DNA of 64,000 bases from positions 32,356 to 96,355 of the forward strand of contig NZ_JAKSYM010000341.1 of the NCBI RefSeq assembly GCF_022829545.1, written 5' to 3'. Both the position numbers and the translations under genes were made by a program. This DNA is from Methylobacterium sp. J-030. GTDB taxonomy: Bacteria; Pseudomonadota; Alphaproteobacteria; Rhizobiales; Beijerinckiaceae. Of the stretch, positions 8,658 through 16,755 are shown in pieces. Each line of letters begins with the position of its first letter. Within the stretch, counting starts at the first letter, position 1. Under the pieces are notes generated by a model that searched no databases, was not told the DNA's origin, and was given only the letters and a program-made list of their open reading frames with translations.

Positions 8658-9776
8658 ATGGAACAGCCCGACGCTTGGCATCAGACAGACCGGCTCGACG
8701 CCGAGCAGGGCAAGGGCGATCCGTTCGCCGCCGCGGTCCGCGCCACGCGGATGCCGATGATCATCACCAATCCGCGGATCCCCGACAACCCGATCGTCTA
8801 CGCCAACGATGCCTTCCTGCGCATGACCGGTTACGGCCGCGACGAGGTGCTGGGCCGCAACTGCCGGTTCCTCCAGGGCAAGGACACGGATCGCGGCGCC
8901 GTCGCGCTGATCCGCGATGCGGTCCAGGCCCGCACCGACATCGCGATCGACATCCTGAACTACCGCAAGGACGGGATGCCGTTCTGGAACGCCCTCTATC
9001 TCAGCCCCGTCGTCAACGAGGGGGGCGAGGTTCTGTTCTTCTTCGCCTCGCAGCTCGACGTCAGCGACCGGGTGGACGCGCACCTGCGGGTCCAGCAGGA
9101 GAAGGACCGGTTCGAGACCGAGGTCGCCAACCGCACCCGCGACCTGACCGAGGCGCTCGCCACCCAGACCATGCTGGTCCACGAGGTCGATCACCGGGTC
9201 AAGAACAACCTCCAGATGATCGCGGCGCTGCTCGCCATGCAGACCCGGGCGATCACCGATCCGGCGGCGCGCAATGCCATGGAGGCGATGCTGACCCGGG
9301 TCGAGGCCCTGGGCACGGTCCATCGCCGGCTCTACCAGTCCAACAACGTCGAGCGGTTCGACGTGGCCGAGTTCGCCCGCGACCTCGCCACCGACCTCGT
9401 CCGCGGCTCCGGCGACCGGATCCGCCTGCACCTGGACCTGGAGGCCGTGGAGATCCCGGTCGCCAAGGCCCCCCCCGTGGCGCTGATGATGAACGAGCTG
9501 ATCACCAACGCCCTCAAGCACGCCTTCCCGGACGACCGCCCCGGCCGGCTCTCCGTGACGGTTGCGCCGGACGCGGGCTATTTCACCATCAAGATCGCCG
9601 ATGACGGCGTCGGCATGCCCGTCCAGGTGATGGAACAGCGCTCCTTCGGGAAGCGCCTGATCGGCACGCTCTGCCGCCAGCTCAGTGCCAGCATCGCCTG
9701 GATGGCCAACGATCCCGGCACGATCGTCAGCATACGCTTGCCGCGTGAGATGGCCGGCGGTCTGGAGTCCTCATGA
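8658..9776 (+). CDS. LOV-domain blue-light histidine kinase (HisKA_2/HWE type)
   Basis: A 372-residue soluble photoreceptor kinase. The LOV/PAS domain (about residues 22-130) has the flavin-adduct motif GRNCRFLQG with the reactive cysteine near position 69, and the companion NYRKDGMPFWN. A linker helix leads to the HisKA_2 phosphoacceptor EVDHRVKNNLQMIAALL, then an ATPase domain with MMNELITNALKHAFPD and ADDGVGMP. The absence of membrane segments indicates cytoplasmic light sensing. An upstream in-frame start would add 14 residues; the ATG at 8658 is favoured by the purine-rich AGGAGAGAG upstream. It overlaps the response-regulator gene by ATGA, so the two form an operon and probable phosphorelay. 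Confidence 0.92.
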   Translation: MEQPDAWHQTDRLDAEQGKGDPFAAAVRATRMPMIITNPRIPDNPIVYANDAFLRMTGYGRDEVLGRNCRFLQGKDTDRGAVALIRDAVQARTDIAIDILNYRKDGMPFWNALYLSPVVNEGGEVLFFFASQLDVSDRVDAHLRVQQEKDRFETEVANRTRDLTEALATQTMLVHEVDHRVKNNLQMIAALLAMQTRAITDPAARNAMEAMLTRVEALGTVHRRLYQSNNVERFDVAEFARDLATDLVRGSGDRIRLHLDLEAVEIPVAKAPPVALMMNELITNALKHAFPDDRPGRLSVTVAPDAGYFTIKIADDGVGMPVQVMEQRSFGKRLIGTLCRQLSASIAWMANDPGTIVSIRLPREMAGGLESS

Positions 9777-10255
9777 CCGAGCCGCTCAGGATCCTCGTCG
9801 TCGAGGATGAAGCCCTCATCCTGATGCAGATCGAGATGATGCTGGAGGAGGCCGGCCACTGCGTGGTGGGAACGGCCATGACCTCCCGGGAGGCCATCGC
9901 CCTCGTCCACGAGACCCGACCCGAACTGGTCCTGATCGACTTGCGCCTCGGCGACGGCTCCTCAGGCGTCGACGTGGCGCACGCGGTGCGCCAGCTCGGC
10001 GGTATCACGGCCGCGTTCATGACCGCCAACGCCCGGGCGCTCAGCGAGGATATGGCCGGCGCCACGGCGGTGATTGCCAAACCCTTCACCGGCTCGGTGC
10101 TGGAGGAATCCCTGGCCTATCTTCTGGATTGCGTACGCCGGCCGCCCCCGGCCGAGCTGGTGCCGTCGGGGATGCGCGTCGCCCCGGCCTGGCTCGCGAG
10201 CTTCGCCCGGATGCGGGCCGGGCCGCCCCCTCGACAGGGGCCGCGCCGCAACTAA
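9773..10255 (+). CDS. Single-domain response regulator, LOV-kinase partner
   Basis: A 160-residue receiver protein. The acidic pocket is in ILVVEDEALI, the phosphorylatable aspartate is Asp56 in LVLIDLRLGDG, the switch threonine is in FMTANA and the conserved lysine in IAKPFT. No DNA-binding domain follows; the C-terminal 35 residues are Pro/Arg-rich. Single-domain regulators next to HWE kinases often feed general stress or flagellar control, but the target is not evident. Its start overlaps the kinase stop, which argues for a cognate pair. Confidence 0.9.
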   Translation: MTEPLRILVVEDEALILMQIEMMLEEAGHCVVGTAMTSREAIALVHETRPELVLIDLRLGDGSSGVDVAHAVRQLGGITAAFMTANARALSEDMAGATAVIAKPFTGSVLEESLAYLLDCVRRPPPAELVPSGMRVAPAWLASFARMRAGPPPRQGPRRN

Positions 10256-10264
10256 AGTAACGCC

Positions 10265-10726
10265 ATGCCGAGCTTGACCGTAGTACGCCTTCTGACCCTC
10301 GTTGTCTGCCTGCCGTTCCTGGGCGCGGCCGCCCGGGCCGATACCTGCGACGACCTCGCCCGCCAGATCGCGGGGGCGATCGGCGGCAAGGTCGGCAAGC
10401 GCGCCGGCCCCAGCATCGACATCCGTCTCGCCGGGCCGATCAAGTTCGATGTGACCTGCCGGGCCGAGCCGATCGTGCAGGCGACCTCGGCCGAGCCCGC
10501 CCCCTCGGCGACCTTCTTCCGCGACCTGTCGGTGGCCTCCGAAATCCTGATTGGCGAATCGGCTTCCGCCGTCGAGCCGATCATCGCCAACGCCTACCGG
10601 ACATCGCTGTCGGAGCGGCGCAAGTCCTTCATCCAGCAGAATGGCTGGTCGGCCTCCTGCTACACCGACCCGGGCAGCAGCACGATGCGCACCCTGTGCT
10701 CGGTGGGACGCATCCCGCCGGGATAG
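10265..10726 (+). CDS. Exported protein of unknown function
   Basis: A 153-residue protein with a signal peptide (hydrophobic LLTLVVCLPFLGA followed by AARAD) and four cysteines after cleavage, consistent with periplasmic disulphides. The first lies in ADTCDDLARQ. I recognise no family. It starts 9 bases after the response-regulator stop, so it may share that operon, although a physiological link to light signalling is only inference. Confidence 0.7.
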   Translation: MPSLTVVRLLTLVVCLPFLGAAARADTCDDLARQIAGAIGGKVGKRAGPSIDIRLAGPIKFDVTCRAEPIVQATSAEPAPSATFFRDLSVASEILIGESASAVEPIIANAYRTSLSERRKSFIQQNGWSASCYTDPGSSTMRTLCSVGRIPPG

Positions 10727-10907
10727 GGCTCGCGCTGATCCGGTCGATGCGATGCCGTGAGACATAGCTATTATTGATACGGAGGTTGTCCGACAAAGCC
10801 TTACGCCCGCGCAGCGCTCGAACCTCGTCAATGCCTCCAGCAGAACGAGTCATCTCTGCAGCCAAGCTGCCGGAGAATTTTTTAGCAGCCTGTTCGGTGC
10901 TCGCCAT
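10629..10907 (-). CDS. Possible small ORF after the HEPN-like gene
   Basis: An open frame whose ATG overlaps the TGA of the HEPN-like gene (TGATG). The first ~60 residues (MASTEQAAKKFSGSLAAEMT onward) look protein-like. The rest runs antisense into the 3' end of the exported-protein gene and has poor composition. It may be a short third cistron whose original end was lost, or chance. Confidence 0.3.
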   Translation of the reverse strand: MASTEQAAKKFSGSLAAEMTRSAGGIDEVRALRGRKALSDNLRINNSYVSRHRIDRISASPIPAGCVPPSTGCASCCCPGRCSRRPTSHSAG

Positions 10908-11344
10908 CAGTAGTGATCAACGAGCCGCTCCAGACTTTCCAACCAAGCCGAGACATCGCGAGCCTCGGCTGGAAGACGCTTGTAGTTGTGGGCTGCCTCG
11001 TTTCTGACATCATAGTCCTTGTTGAGAGTCGCCAGGGTGGCCGGATCCGCTTGAAAGATCACTTCCAGCTTCCGCCTCAGCGAGAATGCCTTGATGTTCT
11101 CAAGAACGTAGCGCCAAGCCGTCCCCTGGACGGTCTTGGCGGCAGCCTCTCCCTCGATACGCTTCTCTGCTTCCTTCCGGGTAACGTACTCGAACTGCGC
11201 CCATCCCAGGAGATAGAACGCTACGTCAACAGCTTCCTGTGCATCGCGGATCTGTTGGGCGTCGCCCCGCCGCTCCAAGAGTTGCTTGTCCAGAAGCGCC
11301 CTGACCCGGTCGTAGGCACGTTTCGTGTCAGTCAGTTTGCTCAC
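10907..11344 (-). CDS. HEPN-like all-alpha protein, candidate RNase/toxin
   Basis: A 145-residue predicted all-helical protein. The C-terminal part has DVRNEAAHNYKR, which fits the RX4-6H signature of HEPN ribonucleases with the polar residue after Arg (R-N-E-A-A-H). No membrane segment or signal peptide is present. HEPN proteins often act as toxins or abortive-infection RNases with a neutralising partner. Its start overlaps the stop of the 315-residue gene upstream by ATGA, so the two are coupled. Base composition is more AT-rich than the flanks, consistent with transfer. The HEPN call rests on one motif plus helical character. Confidence 0.55.
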   Translation of the reverse strand: MSKLTDTKRAYDRVRALLDKQLLERRGDAQQIRDAQEAVDVAFYLLGWAQFEYVTRKEAEKRIEGEAAAKTVQGTAWRYVLENIKAFSLRRKLEVIFQADPATLATLNKDYDVRNEAAHNYKRLPAEARDVSAWLESLERLVDHY

Positions 11345-12288
11345 GCGTGGACTTCCACGCCGATTAGGTCACGGAAGGCTGTTTCATCCCATGGCCGCGC
11401 TTCCCGCCGCTCGCCCCGGATGATGTAGACCCAACGCGTGATGCTGATGTCGCGCGAAGTGTCGAGAAGGATAGCGCTCCGTTCATGCGTGATAATGTCG
11501 ATGCGGCCATTGGAGCCGATGACCCAAAGCCCAGCTGGCACGATGCTCATGACTGGCGACTCGCCCCTGCTGAGGTCGAGGATGGCCAGTTCGCGATCGG
11601 GAATAGCGAACTTCTGCATCAGATCTTCGGACATGAGGATCGTTCGCGAGCGGTCCGCAGTAAGGCCTTCACGGGCCCCCCACGCTTCTGCTTGGGCGTA
11701 GATGGCCGCGATACGCTGCTGCCAATCGTCCAAGCGCATGTCCAAGTCAGTCCTATCGAAGACGCTGCCGTCGTCGTTGAATTCCCAAACGTAGAGCGGA
11801 TCTAAGTCGCAGTGATGGGGCACGTTGCCATCGAAATACAAGATCGACAGCCTTAGGCGCTCGACGTTGAAGTTCCAGACCTCGTGCTGGGGCCCCGGTC
11901 CGCGCGACAGCTCGAACAGCTCTTTCCAGCACCGCTCCAGCTCTGTGCCTTTGAAGTCGCGCGTGCCCACGCTCACAGCAGCGGTCACAACCACACTATC
12001 CGGGAAGACGATTCTCAGGTTCGACGCGGGTGGCCCCTCCGAGAACTCGTGGCACACCTCGGCATCCTTGATCTGGATGCTCCTAATCAGGCGCTCGGGA
12101 GGGAAGTCCGTCTCGTCCCCAACGCGCTCGGTGAAGCGCGCCCTTACGTCGTCCGGCCCGAGCAGGCGAGGTCCGTGCATCCGGACCTTCGATCCGAACA
12201 CCACGTAGCGGTTGCCGACATTAGCCAGGACCTGCCGCTCATAGGGATGAGGGGCTATCAGACCGGAGTGAGCTTCTGAGGCGGTCAC
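11341..12288 (-). CDS. Unknown protein coupled to the HEPN-like gene
   Basis: A 315-residue cytoplasmic protein of mixed alpha/beta character that I do not recognise. It has no signal peptide or membrane segment. Distinct stretches include PHHCDLDPLYVWEFNDDGS and a beta-rich C-terminus with WVIGSNGRIDIITHE. It is the first gene of a minus-strand cassette and overlaps the HEPN-like gene by 4 bases. By analogy with other HEPN cassettes it could be a sensor or antitoxin partner, but nothing in the sequence proves this. Confidence 0.6.
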   Translation of the reverse strand: MTASEAHSGLIAPHPYERQVLANVGNRYVVFGSKVRMHGPRLLGPDDVRARFTERVGDETDFPPERLIRSIQIKDAEVCHEFSEGPPASNLRIVFPDSVVVTAAVSVGTRDFKGTELERCWKELFELSRGPGPQHEVWNFNVERLRLSILYFDGNVPHHCDLDPLYVWEFNDDGSVFDRTDLDMRLDDWQQRIAAIYAQAEAWGAREGLTADRSRTILMSEDLMQKFAIPDRELAILDLSRGESPVMSIVPAGLWVIGSNGRIDIITHERSAILLDTSRDISITRWVYIIRGERREARPWDETAFRDLIGVEVHA

Positions 12289-12356
12289 GCTTAGATCCTG
12301 TTGCGATCAAGACATGACGATGGGCCTACGCAGCCGAGGCCGCAAGACACGACAGC

Positions 12357-12473
12357 TTGGAGGTTTTGTTCCGCCTGACCGGGGACGACCGTCTGGTCCT
12401 CCCCGGCTTCGGTCTCGATTGCGCGGTGGCCGATCTCTATGCCCGCACGCCCCTCGTGCGGGCGCGGCGCTGA
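12357..12473 (+). pseudogene. Short C-terminal gene remnant
   Basis: A 38-codon open stretch (LEVLFRLTGDDRLVLPG, then FGLDCAVADLY) ends in TGA directly against the convergent Fae paralogue. The RLVLPGFG segment vaguely resembles the end of metallophosphoesterases. The rest of such a gene is missing upstream, replaced by the accessory cassette. Weak call. Confidence 0.3.
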
Positions 12474-13013
12474 TCAGTACTCGATCACGCCATCGAGCGC
12501 GTAGTGCTTCACGGTCTTGCGGTTGGCGATCAGCTCGTCGACCGTCGGCTCGCCCTTGAGGGCGCGGGCGATGGCGAGCTTCGTCGCCTCGTAGTTGGTC
12601 CGGTACAGGTCCTTCTGGTCGAGGTCGTCGTCCTCGGCGCAACGCTGATCGAGCCAGATCATGATGATCATGCACAGCTCGTCGAGGCCGTCCTTGGGCA
12701 GGATGCCCTCGATGATGCAGTCCACGATCGCGTCGCCGGTGGCCGCCTGGACCACGCCGCCGAGGAGCTCAGCATACTCGGCCGTGTGGATCGTGACCTT
12801 GGTGGTCATCATCGTGGCCGGGCGCACCAGCTGGTTGAGGTCGCGGACCACGAACATCCGGGTATGGCCCTGCACCTGCCCCATCATCGACGCGAAGGCC
12901 TGACCCACCGGCCCGCGCACGGAGCCGATCAGCACCTCCGGCATCGCGTCGGTGTACTGGCCCTCGGCCGCCAGCACCGTGGCCTCGCCCGTGCGGAACC
13001 AGATCTCTTGCAT
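12474..13013 (-). CDS. Formaldehyde-activating enzyme paralogue (Fae-like)
   Basis: A 179-residue protein homologous to Fae, which condenses formaldehyde with tetrahydromethanopterin in methylotrophs. Matching blocks are PEVLIGSVRGPVGQAF, MMTTKVTIHTAEYAELLGG, IVDCIIEGILPKD and the hallmark NYEATKLAIARALKGEPT. In my alignment Met24 (TDAMPEVLIG) replaces the catalytic histidine of Fae (AHIDLIIG). It is therefore probably a paralogue of the Fae2/Fae3 kind with altered activity, perhaps sensing or binding. The start has GGTGGAG 7 bases upstream. No other C1 genes adjoin it. Confidence 0.82.
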   Translation of the reverse strand: MQEIWFRTGEATVLAAEGQYTDAMPEVLIGSVRGPVGQAFASMMGQVQGHTRMFVVRDLNQLVRPATMMTTKVTIHTAEYAELLGGVVQAATGDAIVDCIIEGILPKDGLDELCMIIMIWLDQRCAEDDDLDQKDLYRTNYEATKLAIARALKGEPTVDELIANRKTVKHYALDGVIEY

Positions 13014-13074
13014 ATGTCGACTCCACCTGATCGGAGCCCGCGGGAGACATCATCGCGCCGCCCGCGTCAATTGC

Positions 13075-14316
13075 TCAGAGCAGGCCGACCCCGTCGAGCA
13101 CGCCGACCAGCGCGAAGGCGATCGTGATGCCCGAGATGACGTAGACCACCCATTTGTAGGCGCCGGTGACGCGCTTGTCCTCCGGCAGGGCCCGGGTGGC
13201 GAGCAGGATCAGCAGGCCGAGCGCCAGGGGCAGGAGCAGCGCGTTCATCACCTCGACGGCGATATTGAGGGCCACGAGATTCGGCACGAGCTGCACGGCC
13301 ACGGCCCCCGCGGCGACCACCAGCGCGAAGGCGCCGTAGAAGGCCGGCGCCTCCCGGGGCGACTGCTCCAGGGAATGCGGCTTGCCCGTCACGTCGCCAA
13401 AACCCCAGGCCAGCGCCAGCGCCACGACGTTCAGCGCCACGAAGGCCGCCGCGATGATCCCGACCCCGAACACTGCCTGCCCGAGCCAGGGCCCGAGGGC
13501 CGGGGTGAAGGCCCCCGCGAGGTCGCCCACGGTCTGAAGACCCTCCTTCGTGCCCTGCCCGGCCTTGCCGATCGTGGCGGCGGCCGCGATCAGGATCGCC
13601 CCCATCACGCATTGCGAGATCACAGCGCCCACGAACGTGTCGAGCCGCGAGCTCCGCGCGTGGTCCCAGCCGAGGCCTTTGTCGACGATCGCCGATTGTT
13701 GGTAGAAAATCATCCACGGCATGATCACAGCGCCGATATTGGCGGCGATCAGCACCCGGAACTGGCCGTCGCCCAGCGGCATGTGGGCGAAGGACGCCAC
13801 GATCTCCGAGGGATTCGGCCGTGCCGCGATCGCGAGGCCGATGAAGACCAGTTCGAACAGGCCGACCGCAATCGCCACCATCTCGACGCGCCGGTAGCTC
13901 CCCGTGAACACCAGCCCGAGCAGCAGGAGCGCCGGCAGACCGAGGCTCACGAGGCGCGGCACGCCGAACAGGTCGCCGATGCCGGCGATGCCGGAGAATT
14001 CGGTGACGATGGCGCCGATTCCGGCGACCACGAGGCCGCCGTAGGAGATCCAGGCCCAGACCGGCCCGTAATGCGCCCGGATCAGCTCGCCGTGGCCGCG
14101 ACCGGTGGCGGTGCCGAGCCGCACCGTCAGCTCTTGGACGACGTAGAGGATCGGCACCAGCAGGATCTGCAGGAGCAGCAGCGAATAGCCCCACCGGGCG
14201 CCGCTCTGGGCCGCCGTGATCAGGCTGCCGACATCCGTGTCGGCCAGCATCACGACGAGTCCGGGACCCGCGGTCTTGAGGAACGTGGCGAGGCGGGGCA
14301 GGGAAGCGCTGGGCAC
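13075..14316 (-). CDS. NRAMP-family divalent metal transporter, atypical motifs
   Basis: A 413-residue membrane protein with about 11 hydrophobic helices and the NRAMP layout (first helix AGPGLVVMLADTDVGS; helix 6 IGAVIMPWMIFYQQS). Classical NRAMP proteins coordinate Mn/Fe with DPGN in helix 1 and MPH in helix 6. Here these are DTDVGS and MPW, so metal selectivity is probably altered. It belongs to the divergent bacterial branch annotated as divalent metal transporters. The Fae-like gene follows on the same strand 60 bases away, but co-function is only possible. Confidence 0.85.
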   Translation of the reverse strand: MPSASLPRLATFLKTAGPGLVVMLADTDVGSLITAAQSGARWGYSLLLLQILLVPILYVVQELTVRLGTATGRGHGELIRAHYGPVWAWISYGGLVVAGIGAIVTEFSGIAGIGDLFGVPRLVSLGLPALLLLGLVFTGSYRRVEMVAIAVGLFELVFIGLAIAARPNPSEIVASFAHMPLGDGQFRVLIAANIGAVIMPWMIFYQQSAIVDKGLGWDHARSSRLDTFVGAVISQCVMGAILIAAAATIGKAGQGTKEGLQTVGDLAGAFTPALGPWLGQAVFGVGIIAAAFVALNVVALALAWGFGDVTGKPHSLEQSPREAPAFYGAFALVVAAGAVAVQLVPNLVALNIAVEVMNALLLPLALGLLILLATRALPEDKRVTGAYKWVVYVISGITIAFALVGVLDGVGLL

Positions 14317-14393
14317 GGCTCGGGAACAGTCCCGGACTGGGGCGGTTCCGGCGGGAGCCTGCGGCGTTTTCCCGGGCGCGGGAGGGGACAGCG

Positions 14394-14609
14394 ATGGCGG
14401 AGAGCGCGGAGCGGGGGCTCGGCTGGAGCCTTCAGGCGAGCGCCGTACCGGAGGGGGTGCGGCTGGAACTCGCCCTGTCGGACCTCGGCGGTGGGCCGGT
14501 CACCGCCGTGATCGTGCTGGACCGGGCCGAGGCCCGCGCCTTCGCGCGCGCGCTGCTAGCGGCGGCGGGCGACGCCGCCGAGCGCACATTCCCGAAGCCG
14601 CGGACGTGA
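14394..14609 (+). CDS. Small protein of unknown function
   Basis: A 71-residue soluble protein (MAESAERGLGWSLQASAV...; VIVLDRAEARAFARALLAAA), with a predicted beta-beta-alpha pattern. A strong purine-rich ribosome-binding site (GGGAGGGG) lies 6-7 bases before the ATG. It is divergent from the NRAMP-like gene and convergent with the lipoprotein. No family recognised. Confidence 0.6.
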   Translation: MAESAERGLGWSLQASAVPEGVRLELALSDLGGGPVTAVIVLDRAEARAFARALLAAAGDAAERTFPKPRT

Positions 14610-14616
14610 ATCCGCC

Positions 14617-15096
14617 TCAGCGCAGGGCAGGACCGGGGTTGCGGCCCGGCAGGCGCGGCACCACCGTGCCGCGCCGCTCGACCGGCGCATCGCAGGCATA
14701 GGCGAACTCAGACTTCTGCGGGTCGAACACGGTCTCGCCAGTGATCCGGCAATCCTCCCGCACGGTCTCGTCGAGATAGGCGCGGGCGGCCGTGCGGAAG
14801 CGCGTCACCCGGGTCGCCGCCGGCTCCGGATCGATGCGGACCTCGCTGAGATTGCAGCCGGCATATTCGCGCAGGGCGTTGGAGACGATCAGCATCCGGC
14901 GCAATTGCCGGTTGTCGTAAACCTCGTAGGGCTCCTTGCAGCCGATCGTGACCACCTGCGGCGTGAGCGCCACATAGTTCCGCGAGATGTAGGAAAATCC
15001 GGTGGCGGTGCAGCCGGCGAGCGCCGAGCCCAGGAAGACGGCGGCTGGGGCGAGCCGGAAGGGCCTCAGGGCCGCGCGCTGTCGCATCCTCGTCAT
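14617..15096 (-). CDS. Putative lipoprotein, in frame with upstream kinase
   Basis: A 159-residue protein with an Arg-rich N-terminus, a hydrophobic core and the lipobox LAGC (…FLGSALAGCTATG), so it should be exported and lipidated. The mature part contains FSYISRNYVALTPQVV and cysteine pairs around IGCKEPYEVYDNRQLRR and YACDAPVERRG. I do not recognise the family. Its ATG is internal to a longer open frame that begins in the histidine kinase, with no stop between; separate translation from 15096 is inferred from the signal peptide. Confidence 0.65.
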   Translation of the reverse strand: MTRMRQRAALRPFRLAPAAVFLGSALAGCTATGFSYISRNYVALTPQVVTIGCKEPYEVYDNRQLRRMLIVSNALREYAGCNLSEVRIDPEPAATRVTRFRTAARAYLDETVREDCRITGETVFDPQKSEFAYACDAPVERRGTVVPRLPGRNPGPALR

Positions 15097-16755
15097 CCCC
15101 AGCCCGAAACCGATCCGCCGCGCGCTCCGGCGGGACACCGGTGTGCATTGAAACGGCTGCGCTTGCGCCGTCAATGCGTTTGTAACCGGCATCCTCCGCG
15201 TCCCGCCGATGGGTGTCGTCGCCAGCGGCGCCGGGGCGGCGTTGCCGGGATCGGCCGACAATCGGACAAATCGGACCCTCGCGAGATCCGGCGGACATAC
15301 GGCCCGCGGGAGACCCGCTCCCGCACCGTCACCCGACCGCACCGGTCGGGGTCGCATTCCGATGCTTGCGGCGGCGAGGACGGAGCGCAGTTGCGCCGGC
15401 CGGATCGGTTTCGACAGGATCGGGACGTCCGCCGTGCCGAGATCCTCGTGCACGCGCCCCTCGTCGTGGCCGGTCATCACCACCGCCGGCAGGGCCTGTC
15501 CGGCGCGGCGGCGGACCGCCGCGATGCAATCCGTTCCCGTGACGCCGTTGCCGAGTTCGAAGTCGGTGATGAGAAGGTCGATCTCGGCGACGGAAGCGGG
15601 GATCGCGGGTTCGGCCTGAACCCGGCAGCCCCATAACTCCAGCAGGCTGGCCGTGGCCCGCAGCACGGCCTCATCATCCACGACCAGCAGCACCCGCAGG
15701 CCGCCGAGGGTCGACGGCGGATCGAGCGTGCGCGGCGGAGCCGCGAGCGCCTGCGCTTGGACGACCGGGAGGTTGCCGATGCCCACAAAGGTCCCGTACC
15801 CCGGCGCGGAGCGCAGCGTCACCTCCAGGCCGAGCAGCCCGCCGAGGCGCCGGAGGATCGGCAGGCCGAGGCCGACGCCCTCGATGTCCCGGTCGCCGCG
15901 GTGGTGGACCCGGTAGAACTCGTCGAACACCTTCGCCTGATCCTCGACCGGGATGCCGGGGCCGCGATCGTAGACCTGCATGGCGAGCCGACCGCCCCGC
16001 CGACGGCAGGCGATCAGGATCGGCCGGCCGGGCGCGTATTTGATCGCGTTGTTGACGATGTTCCGCAGCATCGTGGTCAGCATTGCCCGGTCGGCGCGCA
16101 CGATCACCGCGCAGGCGCGGATGCGCAGCGCCGTCCCGTCGCGCTGGGCCGCCTCGGCGTTCCGGCGCCGCACGTCCTCGAGGATGTCGCCGATCGCGAC
16201 GGCCGCGAAGCGCGGTTCCACCTTGCCGCTGTCGAGGGTCGAGATGTCCAGGAGTGACTTGAACAGGCGCGAGACGCGCTGCAGCGACCGGTCGATGATC
16301 TCGACCATCCGCAGTTCCTCCGGGCCGAGCTCGGCGCTCCGCAGGCGCGCGGTGAACAGGCTGATCGCGTGGGTCGGCTGGCGCAGGTCGTGGCTCGCCT
16401 GCGCCAGGAAGCGGGACTTGGACAGATTCGCCTCCTGCGCGCGGGCGTAGGCCGTGTGCAGGCGCTGCAGCAGCGCGTGGATGTAGGCCGGCACGAGGAT
16501 CGGGGTGCAGGCCAGCGTCAGCACCAGGAAGGGATTGTCCCGCCAATACGCGTTGCAGGTGGCCGTCACGACGATCGACGCCAGCGCCACCGCGGCCGTG
16601 ATCTTCAGATCGGTCGTCCCGAAGCGCAGGCCGTTTCCCACCGTGATCCACATCAGGATGGCGTAGATCGGCATCATCGGAGCGCCGCCCACCGCCATGG
16701 TCCAGGTCATCGAGCCCATGTCGTTGCTGATCGTGATGACGCGCCGCAGGAGCAT
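14617..16755 (-). CDS. Hybrid histidine kinase–receiver, open into the lipoprotein
   Basis: The main body of a hybrid kinase: two or three membrane helices (residues ~20-98), an H-box with the phosphoacceptor in FLAQASHDLRQPTHA (His122), N-box NIVNNAIKYAP, G-boxes YDRGPGIP and GVGLGLPILRR, then a receiver (VVDDEAVLRA; phospho-site LLITDFELGNG; ILSKPIRPAQL). No stop follows the receiver; the frame runs through ~100 low-quality residues into the lipoprotein, for 712 codons in all. At the 5' end a TAA closes this frame just upstream, while the expected N-terminal helix continues in another frame. Both ends therefore look altered; an assembly error, a decayed gene or a real fusion are all possible. 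Confidence 0.75.
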   Translation of the reverse strand: MLLRRVITISNDMGSMTWTMAVGGAPMMPIYAILMWITVGNGLRFGTTDLKITAAVALASIVVTATCNAYWRDNPFLVLTLACTPILVPAYIHALLQRLHTAYARAQEANLSKSRFLAQASHDLRQPTHAISLFTARLRSAELGPEELRMVEIIDRSLQRVSRLFKSLLDISTLDSGKVEPRFAAVAIGDILEDVRRRNAEAAQRDGTALRIRACAVIVRADRAMLTTMLRNIVNNAIKYAPGRPILIACRRRGGRLAMQVYDRGPGIPVEDQAKVFDEFYRVHHRGDRDIEGVGLGLPILRRLGGLLGLEVTLRSAPGYGTFVGIGNLPVVQAQALAAPPRTLDPPSTLGGLRVLLVVDDEAVLRATASLLELWGCRVQAEPAIPASVAEIDLLITDFELGNGVTGTDCIAAVRRRAGQALPAVVMTGHDEGRVHEDLGTADVPILSKPIRPAQLRSVLAAASIGMRPRPVRSGDGAGAGLPRAVCPPDLARVRFVRLSADPGNAAPAPLATTPIGGTRRMPVTNALTAQAQPFQCTPVSRRSARRIGFGLGMTRMRQRAALRPFRLAPAAVFLGSALAGCTATGFSYISRNYVALTPQVVTIGCKEPYEVYDNRQLRRMLIVSNALREYAGCNLSEVRIDPEPAATRVTRFRTAARAYLDETVREDCRITGETVFDPQKSEFAYACDAPVERRGTVVPRLPGRNPGPALR

